Assembly (NCBI GenBank): GCA_035628505.1
Contig: DASPJR010000042.1
Span: 55,582-119,581, forward strand
DNA length: 64,000 nucleotides
Reading direction: 5' to 3'
Source of the DNA: DASPJR01 sp035628505
Lineage (GTDB): Bacteria > Planctomycetota > SZUA-567 > H5-PLA8
Shown piece after piece: positions 41,833 through 48,876 of this stretch. Position 1 is the first letter of the stretch. Each line of letters starts with the position of its first letter. The notes beneath the pieces are model-generated. The model did no database searches. It saw only the letters and a program-made list of their open reading frames with translations, and was not told the DNA's origin. Both the position numbers and the translations under genes were made by a program.

Positions 41833-42549
41833 ATGCCTCTCTACCTCGTCGCCTCTCCGATCGGCAATCTCGGCGACACCTCGCGGCGCGCCATCGAGGT
41901 TCTCACGCGCGCGACGATTATCGCGGCGGAAGACACCCGCTCGGCGCGGCGGCTTTTAAGCGCGTACAACATCCAAACCGATGGCAAGCAGATCGTCGTC
42001 TACGAAGACCACAACGAAGTGGGCATGGCCCCGCGGCTGGCCGAAGACCTCAAGCGCGGCGTTGACGTCGCTGTGCTTAGCGAAGGCGGCACGCCGCTGG
42101 TCAGCGATCCCGGATTCCGTCTCGTGCGGGCGGCGATTGAAGCCGGCGCACCGGTGATTCCCATTCCTGGCCCGTGCGCCGCGATTGCGGCTCTGGCCGG
42201 CAGCGGCCTGGCTGTGCACGGATTTATCTTCCGCGGCTTTCTCCCGAAGAAGCCGGGCGCCAGACGCCGCATTCTCGAGTCCCTCAAAGAGCGCGAAGAG
42301 ACGCTGATCTTTTACGAATCGCCGCAGCGCGTGCCGAAAATTTTTCCGGAGCTCCTCGAGATCTTCGGCGCGAATCGCCGCGCGTGCCTGGCGCGCGAGC
42401 TGACCAAAATTCACGAAACGTTTCTGCGCGGAACGCTCGCGGAAATCGCCGATAAAGTTGCGCAACATCCGCTGAAAGGCGAGTGCACGCTGCTGATCGA
42501 AGGTCTCACGCGCGAGGCGGCGGAGGCTGAAGCCGACGAAACGGAGTAA
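41833..42549 (+). CDS. rsmI: 16S rRNA (cytidine-1402-2'-O)-methyltransferase
   Basis: RsmI 2'-O-methylates C1402 in the decoding centre. The 238-residue protein starts MPLYLVASPIGNLGDTSRRAI and shows the tetrapyrrole-methylase-fold motifs AEDTRSARRLL, LSEGGTPLVSDPG, VIPIPGPCAAIAALAGSGL, FRGFLPKKPGARRR and IFYESPQRV. The usual SDAGTP reads SEGGTP here. The ATG at 41833 is chosen because the upstream in-frame extension is encoded by the AT-rich repeat. Length is a little short at the C-terminus (family about 280), which has lost the last small domain. Confidence 0.93.
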   Translation: MPLYLVASPIGNLGDTSRRAIEVLTRATIIAAEDTRSARRLLSAYNIQTDGKQIVVYEDHNEVGMAPRLAEDLKRGVDVAVLSEGGTPLVSDPGFRLVRAAIEAGAPVIPIPGPCAAIAALAGSGLAVHGFIFRGFLPKKPGARRRILESLKEREETLIFYESPQRVPKIFPELLEIFGANRRACLARELTKIHETFLRGTLAEIADKVAQHPLKGECTLLIEGLTREAAEAEADETE

Positions 42550-42555
42550 CTAATT

Positions 42556-42577
42556 CAACACGGAGGTCGCGGAGAAG
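42556..42577. repeat. CACGGAG-family repeat fragment
   Basis: AACACGGAGGTCGCGGAGAA lies 6 bases after the rsmI stop codon. No second arm is seen close by, so it is a degenerate or partial copy. Confidence 0.5.
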
Positions 42578-42651
42578 ACTTTGGATGACGTTGCGGTGAG
42601 CGTATTAAATCCGTGAAGACGACCGCCAGGCTACTGTTGAGCTTTGATGAA

Positions 42652-42850
42652 GTGGGTGGCACAGCCCAACGGGCTGTGTCGCGTCAGCGACAAGAAGCCA
42701 CACCTGAAACGTTGCGGTCATTCGTTTAACGATATCGTAAAAAGTGCTCCGGCCAATGCTCATTCAAAGTGCAAAGATCACTCTACTGCAACGCTGAAGC
42801 TGAGGCTTCTTGTTGCTTCGCAACCCAGCCCGTTGGGCTGGACCACCCCC
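42652..42850. mobile_element. MITE-like element, about 199 bp, long imperfect terminal inverted repeats
   Basis: The left end GTGGGTGGCACAGCCCAACG continues GGCTGTGTCGCGTCAGCGAC and AAGAAGCC. The right end is its inverted relative, GGCTTCTTGTTGCTTCGCAA then CCCAGCCCGTTGGGCTGGAC and CACCCC. About 40 of 47 positions match. The interior of about 100 bases is AT-richer and has no reading frame. No flanking duplication is obvious. Mobility in trans by a transposase encoded elsewhere is inference. Confidence 0.6.
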
Positions 42851-42867
42851 CGCGAATGAGCTAGGAG

Positions 42868-42969
42868 CTAATCGCGGCTTTTCCCCCACTCCGCGCGCGT
42901 GCGCTTGTACAGCGCGTCTTCGCGACTGAGGCCCTTACGTTCGGCCGGGGTTTTCTGGCGCCGCTTCAT
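42868..42969 (-). CDS. Possible 33-residue basic protein
   Basis: The minus strand reads MKRRQKTPAERKGLSREDAL then YKRTRAEWGKSRD and stops in TAG. Third positions are GC-rich and the codons resemble real genes here. Upstream, at 43023-43028 on the minus strand, TATATT with T-rich flanks could be a -10 box, but no ribosome-binding site is convincing. Twelve of 33 residues are Lys or Arg, so nucleic-acid or ribosome contact is possible. It may also be the surviving tail of a lost gene. Confidence 0.4.
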   Translation of the reverse strand: MKRRQKTPAERKGLSREDALYKRTRAEWGKSRD

Positions 42970-43285
42970 GGATGGTAAGAGGCTCAAGCCCCGTACCAGT
43001 CACAGGATTAAAGAAGGCTAAAATATAGCAAAAACTAAGCAAAAAAAAGCGGCCTGATGCGTCATCTAGTAAGACGGGGAGGGTGCACGTGTGCAAAAGT
43101 TTTCAGGATATCCGTGATCAAGAATTCTGTGAACACTCGCATTCCGCCATGGCGGAAAATTGCGCACGTGTGCCTTGGTGGACAGATTTAGCTTGTTGGT
43201 CACAGCTGCACGTATGTGCAAAAGATTTCGCATCTAACTTACTCTTCAATCGATGGGGAAAGAAAAATCAAACGGGTGATCGCGC

Positions 43286-43370
43286 ATGACCGACACGAAC
43301 GCCGCTGGTTTCAGATTCATCTCTCGATGGCGGTGGTGATGATATTTGTGGGCGTAAAGCCGCAAAAGCC
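43286..43370 (+). pseudogene. Broken copy of the RRWFQIHLS small membrane protein family
   Basis: From ATG 43286 the DNA aligns with the start of the gene at 43655 (ATGGCCAAGACGAAACGCCG versus ATGACCGACACGAACGCCG), but one A is missing after codon 4. After that shift the family motif RRWFQIHLSMAVVMIFVG is read in the new frame. The copy then stops abruptly at the MITE-like element beginning near 43371. Two independent lesions therefore mark it as a pseudogene. Confidence 0.75.
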
Positions 43371-43578
43371 CGCGAAGGGGGCGGCAGCATAGTAGCCCAT
43401 GGCGGGTAGCCATGGGAAATGAGGTTCGATTTAGAATGCAAAGCCCAGGAACGGGGCGAAAGATGTGAGGTGTGGACGCCGTGAAATCTGTCGCCCCATT
43501 CTGGGGCTTCGAAAATTTTAATGTCGCGTGTTCCCAGGGCTACCCGCCCTGGGCTACTATGCTGTTGCCCTCTTCGAG
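43371..43578. mobile_element. MITE-like nested hairpin element interrupting the membrane-protein pseudogene
   Basis: The left arm CAGCATAGTAGCCCATGGCG continues GGTAGCCATGGG (from 43385). The right arm is CCCAGGGCTACCCGCCCTGG then GCTACTATGCTG (to 43564). Outer flanks GCGAAGGGGGCGG and TTGCCCTCTTCG also pair. Inside, AAGCCCAGGAACGGGGCGAA pairs with TCGCCCCATTCTGGGGCTTC. The whole element can fold into one long two-step hairpin. It encodes no protein. Confidence 0.65.
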
Positions 43579-43611
43579 GGCAAGGAACGGCACGAACAGA
43601 AAACGGCAAAA

Positions 43612-43641
43612 GAGCGGGCGCGGGACGCCCGCGCTCCATAA
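43612..43641. repeat. REP-like element GAGCGGGCGCGGGACGCCCG...
   Basis: It is almost identical to the copy at 12367-12396, including the trailing CTCCATAA. It lies just before the start codon of the gene at 43655 and leaves only 13 bases for the ribosome-binding site. Confidence 0.7.
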
Positions 43642-43654
43642 ACGGATTACGCGC

Positions 43655-43948
43655 ATGGCCAAGACGAAACGCCGCTGGTTTCAGATTCATCTCTCGACGG
43701 CGGTGGTGATGATGTTTGTGGCGGGGGCGTTGTGTTGGGCCAATTTCGGCTCTGTGTACCAGCAACCTACCGGATATGGTTTTCCGATGATGCATTACGT
43801 AATCGCATCCCGAGGACGAATGTATGAACCCTACTATGAGGTCAACATTCTTGCTAGCCTGTTCAATATTGGCTTCTTTATTGGCGTACTTGTGATTACT
43901 GCGAACTTGTGCGAACGGTGGATTCTTCATCGCGAGAATCGGTCATGA
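43655..43948 (+). CDS. Small membrane protein, RRWFQIHLS family, copy 2
   Basis: The 97-residue protein opens MAKTKRRWFQIHLSTAVVMM with a first transmembrane helix that continues to about residue 27. A short loop with aromatic residues (YQQPTGYGFPMMHYV) follows, then a second helix near 67-85 (LFNIGFFIGVLVITANLCE) and the tail ERWILHRENRS. The basic RRWFQ before the helix suggests an inside N-terminus. This N-terminal pattern recurs in short proteins of Planctomycetota in my recollection. The stop overlaps the next start as ATGA. Function unknown. Confidence 0.75.
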   Translation: MAKTKRRWFQIHLSTAVVMMFVAGALCWANFGSVYQQPTGYGFPMMHYVIASRGRMYEPYYEVNILASLFNIGFFIGVLVITANLCERWILHRENRS

Positions 43949-44313
43949 CTACTCAACGCCGCTGGTTTCAGATCCATCTCTCGACGGCGGTGGTGATGAT
44001 GTTCGTGGCGGGCGGATTTTTTTCCTTAAATTTTTACGGTTGGAGAAAGCCGTTCATTTCTACGCCTGATACGGAATGGGCGTTTGATGATTACGTCCGT
44101 CATGCCAGCGCGAGGTATGAGTACCACGGTTTCCCTTTCTGTTTTCGAACCAAGTTGTCAGGGAAGAGCAACGAGGGCCGTGTTTTAAACGGGGAGGAGT
44201 GGTATCTCAGTGGCATAGCACCAAATGTAATGATCGCTGTGCTTGTAGTTTTCATCGCGGCCTCGGCTCTTGAGGCAAAGCATCACAAACGAGAATGGGA
44301 TGACGACATTTGA
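43945..44313 (+). CDS. Small membrane protein, RRWFQIHLS family, copy 3
   Basis: The 122-residue protein begins MTTQRRWFQIHLSTAVVMMF, almost identical to copy 2 through the first helix and then unrelated in the extracytoplasmic middle (PDTEWAFDDYVRHASARYEY ... NGEEWYLSG). A second helix near 96-112 (NVMIAVLVVFIAASALE) and a charged tail follow. Conserved first helix plus divergent ectodomain suggests duplication followed by rapid change. The ATGA overlap at 43945-43948 gives translational coupling with copy 2. Confidence 0.75.
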   Translation: MTTQRRWFQIHLSTAVVMMFVAGGFFSLNFYGWRKPFISTPDTEWAFDDYVRHASARYEYHGFPFCFRTKLSGKSNEGRVLNGEEWYLSGIAPNVMIAVLVVFIAASALEAKHHKREWDDDI

Positions 44314-44346
44314 AAAAATACCTCTGCGTCTCCACGCCTCCGCGGT

Positions 44347-44352
44347 TATAAT
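44347..44352 (+). promoter_or_regulatory. Consensus -10 box TATAAT before ygiQ
   Basis: A perfect TATAAT lies 85 bases before the YgiQ start codon. No good -35 box is found 17 bases upstream (CTGCGT), where instead a CACGGAG-type half repeat (TCTCCACGCCTCCGCGG) is located. The leader can form short hairpins, but no known riboswitch is recognised. Confidence 0.4.
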
Positions 44353-44437
44353 GAGCGCCGTTCGCGAGTCCTTGCGATCCCTCCACGTGGCGGGAGACCG
44401 GGGATGAGCCCAACACTGCAGAAAGAAGTTTCCTGCC

Positions 44438-46579
44438 ATGCCTCTGGCAAAATACCCACTTCCCATGTCATTAGACGAAGCCCGAAAAAACTTCGGGTGG
44501 ACTGAATTTGATGTCATCCTCGTTTCGGGCGATGCCTACATCGATCACCCCGCGTTCGGCGCAGGCATCATCGGGCGCTGGCTCGAGCATCTCGGTCTGC
44601 GCGTTGGAATCATCGCTCAGCCAGACTGGAAGAGCACCGAGGATTTTAAAAAGCTCGGCAAGCCCAAACTCTTTTTCGGCGTCACGGCCGGCAATCTCGA
44701 TTCGCAGCTCTCGCGCCTGACCGTAATGCGCCGCCCGCGCCGCGAAGATCATTACACGCCCGGCGGCGTGATCGGCAAGCGCCCCGACATGGCCACGGTC
44801 GTGTACTGCCAGCGCCTGCGCGAAGCGTTCAAGCAGGATTGTCCGCCGCTGGTGATCGGCGGCGTCGAAGCCAGTTTGCGGCGCATGAGCTACTACGATT
44901 ACTGGTCGGACAAAGTGAAGCGCCCGATCATCCTCGACGCCAAAGCGGACGTGCTCGTCTTCGGCCAGGGCGAAGCGGCGCTGAAGGCGCTCGTCCACGC
45001 GATGCAGAATCCCGTCGGCGAAGACGGTGTCGGCGGAATCGACGGCATTCCGGGAACCAGCATCGTTCGCAAATCGATCAGCGATGTGCCCAAAATTCTC
45101 GAAGTGCCATCGTGGGACGAAGTGAGCCCCATGACGCCAGAAGGCCGCGAGCGCTTCGCGTGGATGTTCCGCAAGTATCACCTCAACTGCGATCCGTATT
45201 ACGGCCGGCCGGTCGCGCAGAAACACGGCGACCGCTACGTCATCATCTATCCGCCGAGTCCCACTCTCACCACGCAGCAGATGGACGAGATTTACGGCTT
45301 GCCGTTCACGCGCCATCCGCATCCCAGTTACGGCGGCGCGCGCATTCCGTGCTACGAAATGATCAAGGATTCGATCACGACGCATCGCGGCTGCTATGCC
45401 GACTGCAGCTTCTGCGCGATCACGTATCACCAGGGCGTCGCCGTCTCGAGCCGCTCGCAGGAAAATGTGATTAAAGAAATTGAGGACATGACCAGCGACC
45501 CGGCGTTCCGCGGCACGATTAGCGACCTGGGCGGACCGACGGCGAACATGTTTGGCACGCATTGCAAGATCGGCCGCTACCGCTGCCACGCGCGCAACTG
45601 CCTGACTCCGACGATCTGCGAGCACCTCAATACCGATCACACAGAAGTGCTGGAGTTAATGGACAAGGCCCGGCAGATGCCGAAAGTGAAACACGCCTTC
45701 ATCCAGAGCGGCATTCGCTTTGATCTGGCGCTCAGCGATGGCGGCAAGGATTACATCGACAAGCTCACGCGCTATCACGTGTCGGGCCGCTTGAAGATCG
45801 CGCCCGAGCACACCAGTCCCGAAGTGCTGCATCACATGAAAAAACCCAGCGCCGACATGTACAAAGACTTTTTAAAGCAGTACGCGAAAGCGAGCTGCAG
45901 CGCGGGCAAAGATCAGTACACCGTTCAATATTTCATCTCCGGCCATCCGGGTTGCAGGCTGGAGCACATGGTTGAGCTCGCCGAGTTCATCAAAGAAGAA
46001 CATCTTTCACCGGAGCAGGTGCAGGACTTTTATCCCGCGCCGCTGACATTAGGCATGGCGATGTGGCACTGCGAGATGAATCCGCTCACGAACGAGAATA
46101 TTTACTGCGCCAAAACGCCGCGCGAGAAACGGCTGCAGCGCGCGCTCTTCTTCTTCCGCGATCCCGATTACTGGCCGGACGTGCGCGAAGCGCTGCGCGA
46201 GGCCGGCCGCGAAGATCTCATCGGCAACGGTCCGAAATGCCTGGTGCCGCCCGAGACCAAGCGCGAGCGCATGCGCGGCGGACTGGCGCACTATCCGGGC
46301 AAGGCGCCGCCACATCTTCGCAATCGCGACGGAGCCGTAAACAACATTCAGCCCGCTGCGAAGCATGGGGGAGACGGCTGGGGCACGAACAGCCGGGATA
46401 AGAATCAGCCGCGCCGCAAGCGCTACGAGGAAGATCACGGCATGCCCAAAGGCGGCCCCGGTTGCGGCGGCGGCGGAGCGCACAGCAAGCCCATGCACGC
46501 CGGCACGGCGCACGGCGGCGGATTCAGCGAAGACAACCACCCGCGCGGCGAAGGCGGGGCGCTGGAGTGGATGAGCTGA
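44438..46579 (+). CDS. ygiQ: YgiQ family radical SAM protein
   Basis: The 713-residue protein is a radical SAM enzyme of the UPF0313/YgiQ group. An N-terminal domain (SLDEARKNFGWTEFDVILVSGDAYIDHP) is followed by the cluster motif CYADCSFC near residue 319 (C-x3-C-x2-C), then GGPTANMFG and the conserved C-terminal DFYPAPLTLGMAMW and TPREKRLQRALFF. The C-terminal 70 residues are Gly/His/Lys-rich (GGPGCGGGGAHSKPMHAG) and probably disordered. The biological reaction of YgiQ is not established. The ATG at 44438 gives the family's usual start. Confidence 0.93.
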   Translation: MPLAKYPLPMSLDEARKNFGWTEFDVILVSGDAYIDHPAFGAGIIGRWLEHLGLRVGIIAQPDWKSTEDFKKLGKPKLFFGVTAGNLDSQLSRLTVMRRPRREDHYTPGGVIGKRPDMATVVYCQRLREAFKQDCPPLVIGGVEASLRRMSYYDYWSDKVKRPIILDAKADVLVFGQGEAALKALVHAMQNPVGEDGVGGIDGIPGTSIVRKSISDVPKILEVPSWDEVSPMTPEGRERFAWMFRKYHLNCDPYYGRPVAQKHGDRYVIIYPPSPTLTTQQMDEIYGLPFTRHPHPSYGGARIPCYEMIKDSITTHRGCYADCSFCAITYHQGVAVSSRSQENVIKEIEDMTSDPAFRGTISDLGGPTANMFGTHCKIGRYRCHARNCLTPTICEHLNTDHTEVLELMDKARQMPKVKHAFIQSGIRFDLALSDGGKDYIDKLTRYHVSGRLKIAPEHTSPEVLHHMKKPSADMYKDFLKQYAKASCSAGKDQYTVQYFISGHPGCRLEHMVELAEFIKEEHLSPEQVQDFYPAPLTLGMAMWHCEMNPLTNENIYCAKTPREKRLQRALFFFRDPDYWPDVREALREAGREDLIGNGPKCLVPPETKRERMRGGLAHYPGKAPPHLRNRDGAVNNIQPAAKHGGDGWGTNSRDKNQPRRKRYEEDHGMPKGGPGCGGGGAHSKPMHAGTAHGGGFSEDNHPRGEGGALEWMS

Positions 46580-46589
46580 TTCTGCAGGC

Positions 46590-46745
46590 GTAAAGCTCGT
46601 CTGGGTTGTTGATCCTCAAACGCGCAAAGCGTTCGTCTTCAAGCAGAGCAGTGAGATTCAGAAACTGCAATCTTCCGACTCACTCAACGGCGAGAACGTC
46701 CTTCCCGGCTTCTCGCTGCCGCTGGCTGAATTGTTCAAGCAGTAA
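46590..46745 (+). pseudogene. C-terminal remnant of a Uma2-family (DUF820) endonuclease-like gene
   Basis: The frame reads VKLVWVVDPQTRKAFVF, then SDSLNGENVLPGFSLPLAEL before TAA at 46743. This matches the last 50 residues of Uma2 proteins (VWVIDP ... L.G.D.LPGF.LPLAELF). The N-terminal two thirds with the rest of the nuclease core are absent; the preceding gene ends at 46579, so the fragment has no start. Uma2 genes occur in large numbers in PVC and cyanobacterial genomes. Confidence 0.75.
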
Positions 46746-46804
46746 GGCACCGCGTTCGCGCCGCACTCCCGCAGCATAAAATTTTGCGGGAGATCCTTGG
46801 GACC

Positions 46805-47563
46805 ATGCGAAACCATTCTGAAAAGCTTCTGCATCGAGGGCTGCTCTGTGCGGTGCTCGTTCTCACTCTCGGCACGATCGCCGCGGACGCGACGCCTTCT
46901 CCTGAAGAACAGGCGCTTATTGATGCCACGAATCAGCAGCGCATGAACGAAGGGCTGGAGCCGCTCAAAGCGAATGAGACGCTGATGAAAGCCGCGCGCG
47001 ATCACTCGGCAAACATGGCGAAACAGAATATTTTATCGCACGAGCTCGACGGCAAAGGGGCCGAGGACCGCATCAAGGAGCTCGGCTACGAGTTCTTTAC
47101 GGTGGGCGAGAATGTCGCGTACAACGACGCAAGCCCGCAGGCAGCCGTCGACTCCTGGATGCAGTCGCCGGGGCATCGCGCGAATATACTGAAGCGCGAC
47201 TTCACGGAGATCGGCGTAGGAATCGTGAAAAATGAGCAGGGCGAGCCGTATTACACGCAGGTCTTTGGACGTCCGCGCACCGCGGGTCCGACTTCGAAAG
47301 CCACGATCCGCATCACCAATCAGTCAGAGGCTGCAGTGAAGATCACCCTTCCTGGCAGCAACGCCAGCAGTCTGCTGCAGCCGGGCGTCACAGGAAGTTA
47401 CACGGTCGCGGGAACGGGTGACCTGCCCAAAGCACGCGCACAGGTCGGCGACAAAACGCGCGAGTTCGAGATGAAAGACGGCGCGCATTACGTTGTCCGC
47501 TGCTGCGACCGGGAGGAAGGCGTGCAGGTTTCGGTAAAGCCGCCGAGCAGCGAGGAGCGCTGA
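46805..47563 (+). CDS. Secreted CAP (SCP/PR-1)-domain protein
   Basis: The 252-residue protein has a signal peptide (LLCAVLVLTLGTIAADATPS) and a CAP domain at about residues 30-165: EEQALIDATNQQRMNEGLEPL, ARDHSANMAKQNILSHEL, GENVAYNDASPQAAVDSWMQ and SPGHRANILKRDFTEIGVG. The paired His and Glu of the CAP cavity are kept (SHEL, GEN, GHR). A C-terminal beta domain of about 85 residues follows (ATIRITNQSEAAVKITLPG). Bacterial CAP proteins are exported and of largely unknown role. ATG 46805 is chosen over an in-frame TTG at 46784. Confidence 0.88.
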   Translation: MRNHSEKLLHRGLLCAVLVLTLGTIAADATPSPEEQALIDATNQQRMNEGLEPLKANETLMKAARDHSANMAKQNILSHELDGKGAEDRIKELGYEFFTVGENVAYNDASPQAAVDSWMQSPGHRANILKRDFTEIGVGIVKNEQGEPYYTQVFGRPRTAGPTSKATIRITNQSEAAVKITLPGSNASSLLQPGVTGSYTVAGTGDLPKARAQVGDKTREFEMKDGAHYVVRCCDREEGVQVSVKPPSSEER

Positions 47564-47633
47564 ACAAAAGCGCCGAGGGTGGTTTCTGAGTCTTCGTGTC
47601 GAAGCAGTTTAGTTCAAGTCAGTGCCCTCTTGC

Positions 47634-47659
47634 GCCGAAAATGAGAATGGATTTTCGGC
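47634..47659. other. Hairpin GCCGAAAAT/ATTTTCGGC before the membrane protein gene
   Basis: A perfect 9-bp stem with an 8-nt loop lies 20 bases before the GTG start at 47680. It could be a terminator for the CAP gene or a structured leader of the next gene. The T residues lie within the stem rather than after it. Confidence 0.35.
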
Positions 47660-47679
47660 ATCGGGAGAACTGACGCATC

Positions 47680-48072
47680 GTGGCTGAAGAGAAAAAAAGC
47701 GGCCCTACCTTAAACACGCGGCTGGCAAAAGCGGAGTCGCTGCTGCTGCTGGCTCTGCTGATGGAATCGGTGATTACGCCGTGGATTCTGTCCCAGGTTC
47801 ATCTGCAGCCCATCTGGAAAACGCTGCTGAAAATGCTGATTGTCGTCGGAATTTTTGGCCCGCTCTTCAAGCAGCTCGCGACCCTGATCGACAGCAGCCT
47901 GACGGTTACGCGCAAGCTGACCACGAACACATTTTCGATGCCGAAGATGTTTACGCACGCCATGATCATCGCTATCCTCTTCATTGGGTTTTACTGGTCG
48001 ATGCATAACAGCACGCCCTGGCGCGATTACGGCTTCACCGGCCAGACCGCGCGTGCCGAATCGAGGCGCTGA
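47680..48072 (+). CDS. Small membrane protein, unknown
   Basis: The 130-residue protein begins at GTG. It has hydrophobic stretches near residues 22-38 (LLLLALLMESVITPWIL), 48-66 (LLKMLIVVGIFGPLFKQL) and 92-107 (AMIIAILFIGFYWSM). No motif is recognised. The nnrE gene starts 4 bases after its stop, so the two are probably co-translated, but the functional link is unknown. Confidence 0.6.
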   Translation: MAEEKKSGPTLNTRLAKAESLLLLALLMESVITPWILSQVHLQPIWKTLLKMLIVVGIFGPLFKQLATLIDSSLTVTRKLTTNTFSMPKMFTHAMIIAILFIGFYWSMHNSTPWRDYGFTGQTARAESRR

Positions 48073-48075
48073 ACG

Positions 48076-48768
48076 ATGGAGTATCTCAGCCGCGAGCAGG
48101 TCCGTACCGTTGACCGGCTTGCCATCGAGTCGCTCGGCATTCCCGGCATTATCCTCATGGAAAATGCAGGACGCGGCGCCGCCGAAGAGATTCTTCGATT
48201 TGCGCAGAGCTGCGGGCATAAAACGCCTGAATTGAACGTCGCCGTTCTGTGCGGAGGCGGAAACAACGGCGGCGATGGCTACGTCATCGCGCGGCATCTT
48301 CACAATGCTGGCGTGAAAGCGATCCTGTATTCGGCCACAGATACCGCGCAGCTTACCGGCGATGCCGCGGTCCATTTCACGATTGCGGAGAAGATGCATC
48401 TTGAACGCTGGGACATTCTCGATGAGGCGCAGCTCAACGAAGCCATGATTGACCTGGAGAAATCGCAGATCATCGTCGATGCGCTGCTCGGCACTGGCTT
48501 CATGGGCGAGGTGCGGCCGCACCTGGCCGCGGTCATCCGGCGCTGCAACGCGCTGGGGCTGAACGAGCGCAAAGTCGTGGCGATCGACGTTCCCTCGGGG
48601 CTGGACTGCGACAGCGGGAAGCCGGCGAACCCGACCGTGCGCGCTGACCTGACGATTACATTCGTGGCAAAGAAAAAAGGCTTCGCCGCTGAATCGGCGA
48701 AGCCTTATATCGGCCGCGTAATCATCACCGGCATCGGCGCGCCGCCGGAATTGATCGACAAGGTCTGA
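48076..48768 (+). CDS. nnrE: NAD(P)H-hydrate epimerase
   Basis: NnrE interconverts the R and S forms of damaged hydrated NAD(P)H so that a dehydratase can repair it. The 230-residue protein is the YjeF N-terminal domain alone, with LMENAGRGAAEE, LCGGGNNGGDGYVIARHL, VDALLGTGF and AIDVPSGLDCDSG. The dehydratase (NnrD) domain fused to it in many bacteria is absent here, so NnrD should be encoded elsewhere. Codons 199-211 form a perfect 12-bp hairpin that acts as terminator on the other strand. Confidence 0.92.
   Translation: MEYLSREQVRTVDRLAIESLGIPGIILMENAGRGAAEEILRFAQSCGHKTPELNVAVLCGGGNNGGDGYVIARHLHNAGVKAILYSATDTAQLTGDAAVHFTIAEKMHLERWDILDEAQLNEAMIDLEKSQIIVDALLGTGFMGEVRPHLAAVIRRCNALGLNERKVVAIDVPSGLDCDSGKPANPTVRADLTITFVAKKKGFAAESAKPYIGRVIITGIGAPPELIDKV
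48673..48706 (-). terminator. lysA terminator embedded in the nnrE coding sequence
   Basis: AAGGCTTCGCCG (48677-48688) and CGGCGAAGCCTT (48695-48706) form a perfect 12-bp stem with loop CTGAAT. On the minus strand the stem is followed by a T-rich run (CTTTTTTCTTTG). It lies 170 bases beyond the lysA stop, inside the last quarter of the convergent nnrE gene, which must satisfy both protein and RNA constraints. Confidence 0.65.
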
Positions 48769-48774
48769 ACTGCT

Positions 48775-48828
48775 TCAACACAAAGACACGAAGATTATTT
48801 CTTCGCGCCTTAGCGTCTTTGCGTAAGC
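48775..48828. repeat. CACAAAG/CACGAAG-family palindromic repeat
   Basis: AACACAAAGACACGAAGATT is followed by ATTTCTTCGCGCCTTAGCG and TCTTTGCGTAAG, giving inverted 9-nt-periodic arms. It starts just after the nnrE stop codon. Confidence 0.6.
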
Positions 48829-48838
48829 CTGCCTCCGT

Positions 48839-48876
48839 TCTCCCCTCTCCTTCTAGGAGAGGGGCCGGGGGAGAGG
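48839..48876. repeat. CCCTCTCC-type palindromic repeat fragment
   Basis: TCCCCTCTCCTTCTAGGAGA is followed by GGGGCCGGGGGAGAGG, an 8-bp stem with loop and a partial second unit. It abuts the lysA stop codon and belongs to the same family as the elements at 50.24-50.37 kb and 59.68 kb. Confidence 0.6.

Noticed and set aside
43083..43289. A short frame containing CACGTGTGCAAAAG-type direct repeats, considered as a CRISPR-like or iteron region
   Set aside because: Only two imperfect copies about 125 bases apart, no regular spacing and no cas genes, so neither a CRISPR array nor an origin can be supported.
44353..44437. A riboswitch (SAM or cobalamin) before ygiQ
   Set aside because: The leader of 85 bases has short hairpins but none of the conserved cores of those classes.
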